Positions 42,213 to 52,437 of a stretch of 64,000 bases of DNA are shown piece after piece. The notes below the pieces were generated by a model. It was not told the DNA's origin and ran no database searches. It saw nothing but the letters and a program-made list of their open reading frames with translations. The translations under genes were made by a program, and so were the position numbers. Position 1 is the first letter of the stretch; the number at the start of each line of letters is the position of its first letter. Origin of the DNA: Actinomadura luteofluorescens (GTDB taxonomy: Bacteria > Actinomycetota > Actinomycetes > Streptosporangiales > Streptosporangiaceae); assembly GCF_013409365.1 (NCBI RefSeq), contig NZ_JACCBA010000001.1, positions 9,300,001 to 9,364,000 on the forward strand, in the 5' to 3' direction.

Positions 42213-43400
42213 TTGACGCGAGTGTGGGCCGGGGTGGACATCGGCCGAGACCATCATCACGTGGCGGTGGTCGACGGTGACGGCAAGCGGGTGTTCTCCC
42301 GCAGGGTCGCCAACGACGAGACCGCGCTGCTGGCGACGATCAGCGCTGTCCTGGAGCTGGCCGAGGAGATGACCTGGGCGATCGACCTGCACAGCAGCGA
42401 GTCGCTGCTGCTGCTGACGCTGCTGCTCGACCACGGCCACAAGGTCGTCTACGTGCCCGGCATCGTGGTCAACCGGGCCGCCGAGGGTTACCGCGGCGCA
42501 GGCAAGACCGACGCCAAGGACGCCCTGATCATCGCCGACCAGGCCCGGATGCGTCGTGATCTGACCGTCCTGGACGGCGACGACGAACTGGTCATCGAGC
42601 TGCGGATGCTGGTCGCCCGCCGCACAGACCTGGCGGCCGACCGGACTCGGGCGGTGAACCGGCTGCATGACCAGCTGCTGGCCATCTGCCCCGCCCTCCA
42701 GCGCGCCCTTGACCTCACCACCAAGGGGCCACTGGTGCTGCTGACCGGCTTCCAGACCCCCGCAGCGCTGCGCGAGATCGGCGTTGACGGCCTCACCATC
42801 TGGTTGAAGGACCGCAAGGTCCGTAACGCCGCCGCTCTGGCGAGCAAGGCCATCGCCGCCGCACGATCCCAGCACACCCCCCTGCCCGCCGAGCGGACGG
42901 CCGCGCTGCTGGCCGCCCAGCTCGCCCGGGGGGTGACCACCCTCAACGAGCAGATCAAAGAACTCGACCAGCTCATCGAGGACCGGTTTCGCCGCCATCC
43001 GTCCGCAAAGGTGATCGTCAGCATGCCCGGCATCGGGGTGCTGCTCGGCGCCGAGTTCATCGCGGCCACCGGCAAGATGAGCCGCTTCGCCACCGCCGAC
43101 CAGCTCGCCAGCCTCGCCGGCGTCACCCCGCTGCCCCGCGACTCCGGACGCATCAGCGGCAACCTGCACAGGCCTCAGAGATACAGCAGGCCCCTGCAAC
43201 GCGTCTTCTATACCTCCGCGCTGCTCAGCATCCAGTCCTGCCCTGAATCTCGACGCTTTTACGACCGCAAACGAGCTGAGGGCAAACGCCACACCCAAGC
43301 AGTCCTCGCCCTCGCCCGCCGCCGCGTCAACGTCCTGTGGGCACTCCTGCGCGACAACCGCACCTACCAACCCGCACCTCCCCTCACCCTCGCCGCTTGA
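42213..43400 (+). CDS. IS110-family transposase (DEDD recombinase)
   Basis: 395 aa. N-terminal RuvC-like DEDD domain (GVDIGRDHHHVAVVDGDG with Asp9; KTDAKDALIIADQARM carrying later acidic residues) and C-terminal Transposase_20 domain (SMPGIGVLLGAEFIAATGK, then SLAGVTPLPRDSGRISG with the conserved serine region). Full length and unbroken, hence likely active. TTG 42213 has GAGAGG 5 nt upstream; GTG 42222 is an alternative. The protein recombines donor and target DNA guided by the RNA encoded just upstream. Confidence 0.95.
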   Translation: MTRVWAGVDIGRDHHHVAVVDGDGKRVFSRRVANDETALLATISAVLELAEEMTWAIDLHSSESLLLLTLLLDHGHKVVYVPGIVVNRAAEGYRGAGKTDAKDALIIADQARMRRDLTVLDGDDELVIELRMLVARRTDLAADRTRAVNRLHDQLLAICPALQRALDLTTKGPLVLLTGFQTPAALREIGVDGLTIWLKDRKVRNAAALASKAIAAARSQHTPLPAERTAALLAAQLARGVTTLNEQIKELDQLIEDRFRRHPSAKVIVSMPGIGVLLGAEFIAATGKMSRFATADQLASLAGVTPLPRDSGRISGNLHRPQRYSRPLQRVFYTSALLSIQSCPESRRFYDRKRAEGKRHTQAVLALARRRVNVLWALLRDNRTYQPAPPLTLAA

Positions 43401-43408
43401 CAAGCGGA

Positions 43409-45262
<1,854 letters not shown>

Positions 45263-45321
45263 GATCTGTCGCCACGACGTTAACCCGGGCCGCCCCGGTT
45301 GCCGCAACCGCCGGCCATGGG

Positions 45322-46365
45322 CTAGAACGCGCCCGCGCGGAGCGCGGCGGGCAGGGCCAGGACCAGGGTGCGCAGGGGGTCCGGGGCGGACGGCGATCGC
45401 TCCAGCTCGACCCGGGCCTCGGCGTCGCCGCCGTCACCGCCGCCGATCCGCAGCGTGGCCGAGCGGCGGCCGTCGATGCCGGTGACGACGTGGCCGTCGC
45501 CGGTCGCGCGGGTGCTGCCGAGGAGCATCCCGCCGGCGGTGTGGAAGGACGGCTCGCGCGGGCCGCGCACGAACCCGAGGGGGCGGCCGGCCGCGTCGAG
45601 GACGCGCACGCGGTCGCGGCCCGGCAGCCGGGACGGGCCGCGGACCACCAGCAGCGCGGCGGCGTGGGGGTCGCGCAGCACGGTGGTCCGGCTGCCGCGC
45701 CGGCGGCAGGCCACCGCGAGGACCGTGCCGCCGCGCCGGTCGCGGTACCGGCCCCTGTCGTCCACGACGAGGTGGCGGGCCCGGGCCAGGGCGCCGTCGG
45801 CGGGCGGCGGCACCTCCTCGCCCTCGTCGTCGACGACGCGCCAGGCGGCGCCGAGGGCGTCCGCGGCCGCGCTCCGCACGGCCGGGAGCCACCCGGACGG
45901 GAGCGACCCGCTGTTCAGCAGGGTCACCGCCCTTCCGTCGACTTCGGCGACGGTCTCGACGCCCGGCGCCTGCTCCGGGTCGAGCCAGAGCGTCCAGACG
46001 GGGTCGCCGACGGGCCACCTGATCCCCATCGCTTCCACGGCGGCGGCCGGGACGGCCGCCCTTCGCCTGCCGCGGCGCAGGGCCACCCCCTTCTCGCCGA
46101 TGGTCACGATGAGGCGGGTCCGGTGGATCCGGGCCGCCCAGAGGACGGCGGCCAGGCCGGCGAGCAGGCAGCCGCCGCCGGAGAGCGGCAGGACCTGGCG
46201 GGCCTCGTCCGGCTCGAACAGTCCGCTGCCGGGACGGGTCGCCAGTACGAGGGCCGCGCCGGCCGCCAGCGCTGCGAGCATGACGCGGAAAGGCCATCGG
46301 TACGCGTGCGCGCCGAGCGTCATGCGGAGTCCGGGCGGGGGGACGGCAGGCGGGGGGACGGACAA
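45322..46365 (-). CDS. Membrane protein of unknown function
   Basis: 347 aa. Two hydrophobic segments near residues 28-48 and 62-80 (WPFRVMLAALAAGAALVL; LLAGLAAVLWAARI), followed by a mostly soluble region rich in Arg/Gly with beta-strand-like blocks (RLIVTIGEKGVALRRGR, VWTLWLDPEQAPG). The first block after the helices resembles a PH-like strand pattern, but I do not recognise a family. The start is uncertain: TTG 46365 or ATG 46323, neither with a clear ribosome site. Divergent from the histidine kinase gene, convergent with nothing obvious; thiC lies downstream on the same strand. Confidence 0.7.
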   Translation of the reverse strand: MSVPPPAVPPPGLRMTLGAHAYRWPFRVMLAALAAGAALVLATRPGSGLFEPDEARQVLPLSGGGCLLAGLAAVLWAARIHRTRLIVTIGEKGVALRRGRRRAAVPAAAVEAMGIRWPVGDPVWTLWLDPEQAPGVETVAEVDGRAVTLLNSGSLPSGWLPAVRSAAADALGAAWRVVDDEGEEVPPPADGALARARHLVVDDRGRYRDRRGGTVLAVACRRRGSRTTVLRDPHAAALLVVRGPSRLPGRDRVRVLDAAGRPLGFVRGPREPSFHTAGGMLLGSTRATGDGHVVTGIDGRRSATLRIGGGDGGDAEARVELERSPSAPDPLRTLVLALPAALRAGAF

Positions 46366-46499
46366 GTGTCAGCCCTTCCTGACGGGGTTTGCAGAACTAT
46401 AGGGCGGTCCTCCGGCTCCGCAGGGGCGGCCGGGGAAAGATCATCCGTGCCGGGCGCGGCCGCCGCGCGAAGATCGCCTGAGTGGGGGAGAATGGGCGC

Positions 46500-47675
46500 G
46501 TGCTGAGGGTGCCCCGGGTCGATGTGACGGTGAAGGACGCCCTCGCGGCGTCGGCGCTGGCGGGGGCCGCGGCCGCGGCCGCGGTGCTGTGGCCGGGCGT
46601 CCGGGAACTGGACGCGCCGGGCGCGCTGCTGCTGGTGGCGGCGCACGTCCCGCTCGCGCTGATCCGGCGGTGGCCGGCCCCGGGCCTGCTGGCGCTGGTG
46701 GCCGTGGTGCTGCCCTACCACCTGGCGCAGTACCAGCACCACGCCCTGGTGCCCGCCGAGGTGATCGCGCTGTTCGCCTACGCGGTGCTCGGGCGCCGGG
46801 TGCGGATCGTCCTCGGCGTCGCCGCGGCCCTGCTCGCCGTCTGCGTGATCGGCATGGCGATGCGGGCGGGCGGCGGCTCCCTGCGCGAGCAGATCGCGGT
46901 CATCGAGGCCGTGGTGTCGGTGGTCATCGCCGTCCAGGTGTGGCGGGTGCACCGGGCCCGGCTCGCGACGATCACCGAGCGGGCCGAGCGGGCCGAGCGC
47001 ACGCGGGAGGAGGAGGCGCGGCGGCGGGTCGCCGAGGAGCGCCTGCGGATCGCCCGCGACCTGCACGACCTCCTCGCGCACAGCATCACCCTGATCGGCG
47101 TGCGGGCCGGCGCCGCGGCCCACCTCGTGCGCGGGGACCGGCCGCTCGACCGGGAGGAGCTGGCCGACGCCTTCGCCTCCATCGCCTCGACGTGCCGGGA
47201 CGCGCGGACGGAACTGCGCGGCACTCTCCAGGTCCTGCGCGGCACGGACGTCGGCGCCCCCGGGACGCTGCCGGGCGCCCGCGCCGTCGCCGGCCTCGTG
47301 CACGCCGCGCGCGGCAGCGGGATCGACGTCGACCTGCGGGACGGGGACGTCGGGACGCTGCCCCCGGAGACCGGGGTCGCGGCGTACCGGATCGTCCAGG
47401 AGGCCCTGACCAACGTTGTCAAGCACGCCGCCGCGAAACGCGCGACGGTGAGCCTGGCCCGCGACGGCGGGGGGCTCGTGGTCCGGGTCGCCGACGACGG
47501 CCGGGGGCCGTCCGGCGGGCCGCCCGAGGGTTTCGGCATCCTGGGGATGATCGAGCGGGCGCGCAGCGTGGGCGGGACGCTGGACGCGGGCCCGGGCGAG
47601 TCCGGCGGGTTCGTCGTCACCGCCGTCCTTCCGCTCGCGGACGCCGCCGGGGGGCTTTCCAGCCCTTACGGATAG
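46500..47675 (+). CDS. NarL-type sensor histidine kinase without adjacent response regulator
   Basis: 391 aa. Five to six hydrophobic helices in the first 130 residues, a short coiled coil (RAERAERTREEEARRR), the HisKA_3 box RIARDLHDLLAHSITLI with the phosphoacceptor His, and a HATPase domain with EALTNVVKHA, VRVADDGRGPS and GFGILGMIERA. GTG 46500 has GGGGAG 9 nt upstream; GTG 46482 is the alternative. NarL-family kinases normally sit next to a LuxR-type response regulator; none is present, so the partner must be elsewhere. 37 bp upstream of the phosphatidyltransferase gene. Confidence 0.88.
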   Translation: MLRVPRVDVTVKDALAASALAGAAAAAAVLWPGVRELDAPGALLLVAAHVPLALIRRWPAPGLLALVAVVLPYHLAQYQHHALVPAEVIALFAYAVLGRRVRIVLGVAAALLAVCVIGMAMRAGGGSLREQIAVIEAVVSVVIAVQVWRVHRARLATITERAERAERTREEEARRRVAEERLRIARDLHDLLAHSITLIGVRAGAAAHLVRGDRPLDREELADAFASIASTCRDARTELRGTLQVLRGTDVGAPGTLPGARAVAGLVHAARGSGIDVDLRDGDVGTLPPETGVAAYRIVQEALTNVVKHAAAKRATVSLARDGGGLVVRVADDGRGPSGGPPEGFGILGMIERARSVGGTLDAGPGESGGFVVTAVLPLADAAGGLSSPYG

Positions 47676-47712
47676 GGTCAGGATCAAGGGGACCAGGGGA
47701 GGCGACGCGTCG

Positions 47713-48414
47713 GTGAGCACTTTGCACGAGGCCCCGCAGGACCGGATCTTCACGGTGCCCAACATCCTGAGCCTCGCCCGGCTCCTGGGCGTCCCGCTGT
47801 TCCTGTGGCTCGTCCTGATCGAGGCCGACTGGTGGGCGCTCGGGCTGCTGGTGTTCGCGGGCCTGTCGGACTGGCTGGACGGGAAGCTGGCGCGGGCGTT
47901 CAACCAGACGAGCAAGCTCGGCATGGTGCTGGACCCGGCCGCCGACCGCCTCTACATCCTGGCGACGCTGGTCGGGCTCACCATCCGCGACATCATCCCG
48001 CTGTGGCTGGTGCTCGCGCTCGTCGCGCGCGAGGTGTCGATCCTGCCGATCGCGCCGATCGTGCGGCGGCTCGGCTACGGCGGCACGCTGCCGGTGCACT
48101 TCATCGGCAAGGCGGCGACGATGTGCCTGCTGTACTCCTTCCCGCTGCTGCTGCTCGGCGAGCACGGCGGCGGGGCGGGCACCGCGGCGCGGGTCGTCGG
48201 ATGGGCCTTCGCCGGGTGGGGGACGGCCCTGTACTGGTGGGCGGCCATCCTCTACTGGGTGCAGACGCGGCAGCTGGTGCTGGCCGGCCGCGGCGCGCCG
48301 CCCCCGTCCCTCGGGCCGGACTCCGCGCCCGAGGCGGAGGATCCGGGGGACGCCGGCGGCCCGGGCGCGCAACCGCCGGCCGGCGGCCAGAAGGGAGCTG
48401 AGACCCCCCGATGA
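47713..48414 (+). CDS. CDP-alcohol phosphatidyltransferase (PgsA2-like)
   Basis: 233-aa inner-membrane enzyme that transfers a phosphatidyl group from CDP-diacylglycerol to an alcohol. The catalytic signature D-x2-DG-x2-AR-x8-G-x3-D-x3-D is complete (SDWLDGKLARAF then GMVLDPAAD). Four to five further hydrophobic helices follow and the last 35 residues are a Pro/Gly-rich cytosolic tail. GTG start with GGGGAGG upstream. Its stop overlaps the nucleotidyltransferase start (ATGA). In mycobacteria the homologue pgsA2 precedes the DUF881 genes, matching the wider cluster here. Confidence 0.92.
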   Translation: MSTLHEAPQDRIFTVPNILSLARLLGVPLFLWLVLIEADWWALGLLVFAGLSDWLDGKLARAFNQTSKLGMVLDPAADRLYILATLVGLTIRDIIPLWLVLALVAREVSILPIAPIVRRLGYGGTLPVHFIGKAATMCLLYSFPLLLLGEHGGGAGTAARVVGWAFAGWGTALYWWAAILYWVQTRQLVLAGRGAPPPSLGPDSAPEAEDPGDAGGPGAQPPAGGQKGAETPR

Positions 48415-50909
48415 AGGCCGTCGTGATGGCGGGAGGCGAGGGGACGCGGCTGCGTCCGATGACCGCCAACCAGCCCAAACCCCTGCTGCCGCTCGTCAAC
48501 CGGCCGATCATGGAGCACGTGCTGCGGCTGCTGAAGAAGCACGGGTTCGGCGAGACCGTCGTCACGGTGCAGTTCCTGGCCGCGCTGATCCGCAACTACT
48601 TCGGCGACGGCGAGGAGCTCGGCATGTCGCTGAGCTACGCGACCGAGGAGGTCCCGCTCGGCACCGCCGGCAGCGTCAAGAACGCCGAGGAGGCGCTGCG
48701 CGACGACCGCTTCCTGGTGATCTCGGGGGACGCGCTCACCGACATCGACCTGACCGACATGGTGCGGTTCCATGAGGAGAACGACGCCCTCGTCACCATC
48801 GGCCTCAAGCGCGTCCCGAACCCCCTGGAGTTCGGGATCATCATCGTGGACGACGCGGGCCGCGTGCAGCGGTTCCTGGAGAAGCCCACCTGGGGCCAGG
48901 TGTTCTCCGACACGGTCAACACCGGCATCTACGTGATGGAGCCGGAGGTACTGGAGCACGTCGCGGAGGGCGAGCCGGTCGACTGGTCCGGGGACGTCTT
49001 CCCGAAGCTGCTCGCCGAGGGCGCCCGCCTGTTCGGCTACGTGGCCGACTGCTACTGGGAGGACGTCGGCACCCACGAGAGCTACCTCAAGGCCCAGGCG
49101 GACATGCTGTCCGGTCAGGTCGGCATCGACCTGGACGGCTTCGAGATGTCGCCGGGCGTGTGGGTCGCCGAGGGCGCGGAGGTGGACGCCGAGGCCGTCC
49201 TCAAGGGGCCGCTCTACATCGGCGACTACGCGAAGGTCGAGGCGGGCGTCGAGCTGCGCGAGTTCACCGTGCTCGGCAGCAACGTCGTCGTCAAGGAGGG
49301 CGCGTTCCTGCACCGCGCCGTCGTCCACGACAACGTGTTCGTCGCGCCGTCCACGAACCTGCGGGGCTGCGTCGTCGGCAAGAACACCGACATCATGGCC
49401 GGCGCCCGCGTGGAGGAGGGCGCCGTCATCGGGGACGAGTGCGTCATCGAGGCCGAGGCGTACGTGTCCAGCGGCGTGAAGGTGTACCCGTTCAAGACCA
49501 TCGAGGCCGGCGCCGTCGTCAACACCAGCGTGATCTGGGAGTCGCGGGGGCAGCGCAACCTGTTCGGGCCGCGGGGAGTGTCCGGGCTGGTCAACGTGGA
49601 GATCACCCCCGAGCTGGCGGTGCGGCTGGCCTCCGCCTACGCGACGACGCTGAAGAAGGGCACGACCGTCGTCACCGGGCGGGACGTCTCCCGCGCGGCG
49701 CGCACCCTGAAGCGCGCGGTGAACAGCGCTCTCACCGCCAGCGCCATCAACGTCCAGGACCTGGAGGCGACGCCGCTGACCGTCGCCCGCTTCGAGACCG
49801 GGCGTGAGGACAGCGTCGGCGGGATCTACATCCGCACCACGCTCGGCGACCCGCAGGGCGTCGACATCCTGTTCCTGGACGCGGACGGCGCCGACCTGTC
49901 CCTGGGCGCGCAGCGCAAGCTCGAGCGCGTCTTCGGCCGGCAGGAGTACCGCCGGGCGTTCCCCGGCGAGATCGCCGAGCTGACCTACCCGCCGCGCGTC
50001 GTGGAGACCTACACCCGCGACCTGCTGCGCCGCGTCGACATCCGCGGCGTCCGCGAGGCGGGGCTGAAGATCGTCCTGGACTGCGCCGGCGGGGTGGCCT
50101 CGCTCGTGCTGCCGAACCTGCTCGGCAAGGTCGGCGTGGAGGTCCTCACCCGCAACGCCGGCCTGGACGAGGCCAACCCCACCGAGACGCTCGCCGAGCG
50201 GATGCGCGACCTGGAGCGGCTCGGCGGGCTGGTGTCCTCGTCGCGGGCCGCGTTCGGCGTCCGGTTCGACCCGGTGGGGGAGCGGATCTCCCTGGTGGAC
50301 GAGAACGGCGAGCTGGTCGGCGACGACCGGGCCCTGCTGGTGATGCTGGACCTCGTCGCGGCCGAGCGGCGCGGCGGCAAGGTGGCGCTGCCGGTGACGA
50401 CGACGCGGGTCGCCGAGCAGGTGTGCCGGTTCCACGGCGTGCAGGTCGAGTGGACCTCCACGTCCCAGGACGTGCTGACCAAGGCGGCCGCGCAGCCGAG
50501 CGTGGTCTTCGCGGGGGACGGGCGCGGCGGGTTCCTGATGCCCGAGTTCAGCGGCACCGTCGACGGGATCGCGGCGTTCGTCCGGCTGGTCGGCCTGGTC
50601 GCGCGGACGCGGCTGACGCTGTCGCAGATCGACCGCCGCATCCCCGACGCGCACCTGCTGCGCCGCTCCGTCCCGACGCCGTGGGCGGCCAAGGGCAGCG
50701 TCATGCGCCACGTCGTGGAGGCGGCGGGGGGCCGGACGCTCGACACCACCGACGGGGTGCGCGTGGTCGAGGGCGACGGCCGCTGGGTCCTCGTGCTGCC
50801 CGACCCCGCGGAGGCGGTGACCCACCTGTGGGCCGAGGGGCCGGACGCCGACGCCGCGCAGGCGCTCCTGGCGGAGTGGGCCGCCGTCGTCGAGCGCGCG
50901 GGCTCCTGA
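48411..50909 (+). CDS. Nucleotidyltransferase - hexapeptide - degenerate phosphomannomutase fusion (mannose-1-phosphate guanylyltransferase-like)
   Basis: 832 aa. Residues 1-230: sugar nucleotidyltransferase with GGEGTRLRPMT and KPLLPLVNRPI; residues 250-370: left-handed beta-helix hexapeptide repeats (GPLYIGDYAKV, GCVVGKNTDIMAGA); residues 380-832: phosphomannomutase fold. In the mutase part the phosphoserine loop TASHNP is replaced by IRTTLGDPQGV and the metal loop DxDxDR by FDPVGER, so mutase activity is doubtful. The usual product is GDP-mannose for mannosylated lipids or glycans. ATG 48411 overlaps the phosphatidyltransferase stop, implying a joint role in phosphatidylinositol-mannoside-like lipid synthesis (inference). 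Confidence 0.9.
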   Translation: MKAVVMAGGEGTRLRPMTANQPKPLLPLVNRPIMEHVLRLLKKHGFGETVVTVQFLAALIRNYFGDGEELGMSLSYATEEVPLGTAGSVKNAEEALRDDRFLVISGDALTDIDLTDMVRFHEENDALVTIGLKRVPNPLEFGIIIVDDAGRVQRFLEKPTWGQVFSDTVNTGIYVMEPEVLEHVAEGEPVDWSGDVFPKLLAEGARLFGYVADCYWEDVGTHESYLKAQADMLSGQVGIDLDGFEMSPGVWVAEGAEVDAEAVLKGPLYIGDYAKVEAGVELREFTVLGSNVVVKEGAFLHRAVVHDNVFVAPSTNLRGCVVGKNTDIMAGARVEEGAVIGDECVIEAEAYVSSGVKVYPFKTIEAGAVVNTSVIWESRGQRNLFGPRGVSGLVNVEITPELAVRLASAYATTLKKGTTVVTGRDVSRAARTLKRAVNSALTASAINVQDLEATPLTVARFETGREDSVGGIYIRTTLGDPQGVDILFLDADGADLSLGAQRKLERVFGRQEYRRAFPGEIAELTYPPRVVETYTRDLLRRVDIRGVREAGLKIVLDCAGGVASLVLPNLLGKVGVEVLTRNAGLDEANPTETLAERMRDLERLGGLVSSSRAAFGVRFDPVGERISLVDENGELVGDDRALLVMLDLVAAERRGGKVALPVTTTRVAEQVCRFHGVQVEWTSTSQDVLTKAAAQPSVVFAGDGRGGFLMPEFSGTVDGIAAFVRLVGLVARTRLTLSQIDRRIPDAHLLRRSVPTPWAAKGSVMRHVVEAAGGRTLDTTDGVRVVEGDGRWVLVLPDPAEAVTHLWAEGPDADAAQALLAEWAAVVERAGS

Positions 50910-50916
50910 CCGGCCC

Positions 50917-52329
50917 TCAGCAGCGTTCGCGGGGCCTGAGGCCGGTCCGGTCGGGTTCCCGGTCGGCGTACCGGGCGCCGAGGAACGCGACGAGGTGCTC
51001 CACGTCGGCGATGTTCGAGACGAGGCCGAGGGACGCCCTGACCGCGCCGCCGCTCGGCAGCCCGAGGACGTCCAGGTAGTCGTCGAGCGTCCGCATCCGC
51101 TCGTTCGCGGTCCGGCGCAGCGCGGGCTCGGGGATCTCGAACGCGCCCTCGCCGGCGCCGGGGTTGCAGAAGCAGCCGGTCCGGATCGAGATGCCGGCGG
51201 CGGCGGTGTCGCGGGCCACGATCCGCTCGTCCACGACCGCGCCGCGGCGGTCGAGCACGTTGAACGCGACGGTGCCGCCGCGCCCGCCGGCCCCCTCCGG
51301 CCCGTACACGCGGACCAGGGGGGAGCCGTCGGCGTGGCGCAGTCCCGCGAGGCGGCGCAGGAGCAGCGAGGTCAGGCATCCGACGCGGCGGCGGACGAGG
51401 TCCATGCCGATGTCCTCGATCCAGTGGACGCCGAACTCCACGTCGGGGATGGACAGGAAGTTCAGGGTGCCGTCCTCGAACGCGGTCTCGTCGGGCGCGA
51501 GCACGTGCCAGCCGCCGAGCGCGCTGACCGCCTGGATGGTCCCGCCGGCGAACCAGGGGCGGCGCAGCCGGGCCAGCGCCTCCCGGCGGGCGATCAGGCT
51601 GCCCACGCCGGTCGGGTAGCCGAAGACCTTGTACCAGCTCACGGGGACGAAGTCGGGCCGGACCCGGCTCAGGTCGAGACGGCTCGCGGGCGCGAAGGCG
51701 GCCGCGTCCAGCAGCACGTCGAAGCCGTGCGCGTGGGCGAGGTCGATCCAGCTCAGCGGGTGCTGGACGCCGCTGAAGTTGCTCTGCGCGGGGAAGGCCA
51801 GCAGGCCGCCGCCACCGCTGAGCGCCGCGATGAGCTCGGTCTCGCGGACCCGCAGGTCGGGCGCGCGGACGGGCACGTGGGCGACCTCGGCGCCGCGCGT
51901 CCTCGCGAACTCCCTGATGCCGTTCACCGAGTTGTGGTTGTCGCCGGTGAGGACGAGCCGGGTGCCGCGCCCGAACGGGTAGGCCTCCCCGACGAGGCGG
52001 CACGCGCCGGTGGCGTTCTGCGTGAACACCACCGCGTACTCCTCGGGGGAGGCGTTGAAGAACGCCAGGACGGCCCGCCGCGCCCGTTCGACGAGTGCCG
52101 TGGAGGCGCTGGAGGTCGGGTTCTCCGAGTGCGGGTTGCCGTAGAGGTGCCCGGTGAGGCGTTCGGCGTGCGCGCGGATCTGCGCGGCGGCGGCGACGCC
52201 CGAGCCCGTGTAGTCCAGGTACGTCTGCGCGTCCAGGTAGGCGTACTCGGCGGCCCGCAGCTCGTCGAGCCGCCGCGTCTCGGCGTAGCCGGGCATGAGG
52301 TCGACGTCAAAATCGGGCGAAACGCTCAC
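50917..52329 (-). CDS. Aminotransferase class V-fold protein (Moco sulfurase-like cysteine desulfurase)
   Basis: 470-aa PLP-dependent fold type I enzyme. The PLP lysine is in VSWYKVFGYPTGVG and the C-terminal active-site loop reads SIRTGCFCNPGAGE, as in the N-terminal domain of molybdenum-cofactor sulfurases and some cysteine desulfurases; HLYGNPHSENPTSS near residue 62 is also typical. It lacks the MOSC domain of eukaryotic MOCOS. GTG 52329 has GGGGGTG upstream. Minus-strand, convergent with the nucleotidyltransferase (7-bp gap); no xanthine dehydrogenase genes are nearby. Confidence 0.85.
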   Translation of the reverse strand: MSVSPDFDVDLMPGYAETRRLDELRAAEYAYLDAQTYLDYTGSGVAAAAQIRAHAERLTGHLYGNPHSENPTSSASTALVERARRAVLAFFNASPEEYAVVFTQNATGACRLVGEAYPFGRGTRLVLTGDNHNSVNGIREFARTRGAEVAHVPVRAPDLRVRETELIAALSGGGGLLAFPAQSNFSGVQHPLSWIDLAHAHGFDVLLDAAAFAPASRLDLSRVRPDFVPVSWYKVFGYPTGVGSLIARREALARLRRPWFAGGTIQAVSALGGWHVLAPDETAFEDGTLNFLSIPDVEFGVHWIEDIGMDLVRRRVGCLTSLLLRRLAGLRHADGSPLVRVYGPEGAGGRGGTVAFNVLDRRGAVVDERIVARDTAAAGISIRTGCFCNPGAGEGAFEIPEPALRRTANERMRTLDDYLDVLGLPSGGAVRASLGLVSNIADVEHLVAFLGARYADREPDRTGLRPRERC

Positions 52330-52437
52330 TTTGCACCCCCGTGAGCAAAAGCCGCATCCTTCACTAAACGGTCCAAAATTGGCGGGGGTGATGCAAGAGC
52401 GCCGCAGTGGCCTTAAATGGCCTACGGGGACGTGGTT

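Noticed and set aside
52330..52437. Relatively AT-rich gap between the class V aminotransferase and the ABC transporter
   Set aside because: Contains GGCC-TTAAAT-GGCC but no convincing promoter or RNA structure; too little evidence for a feature.
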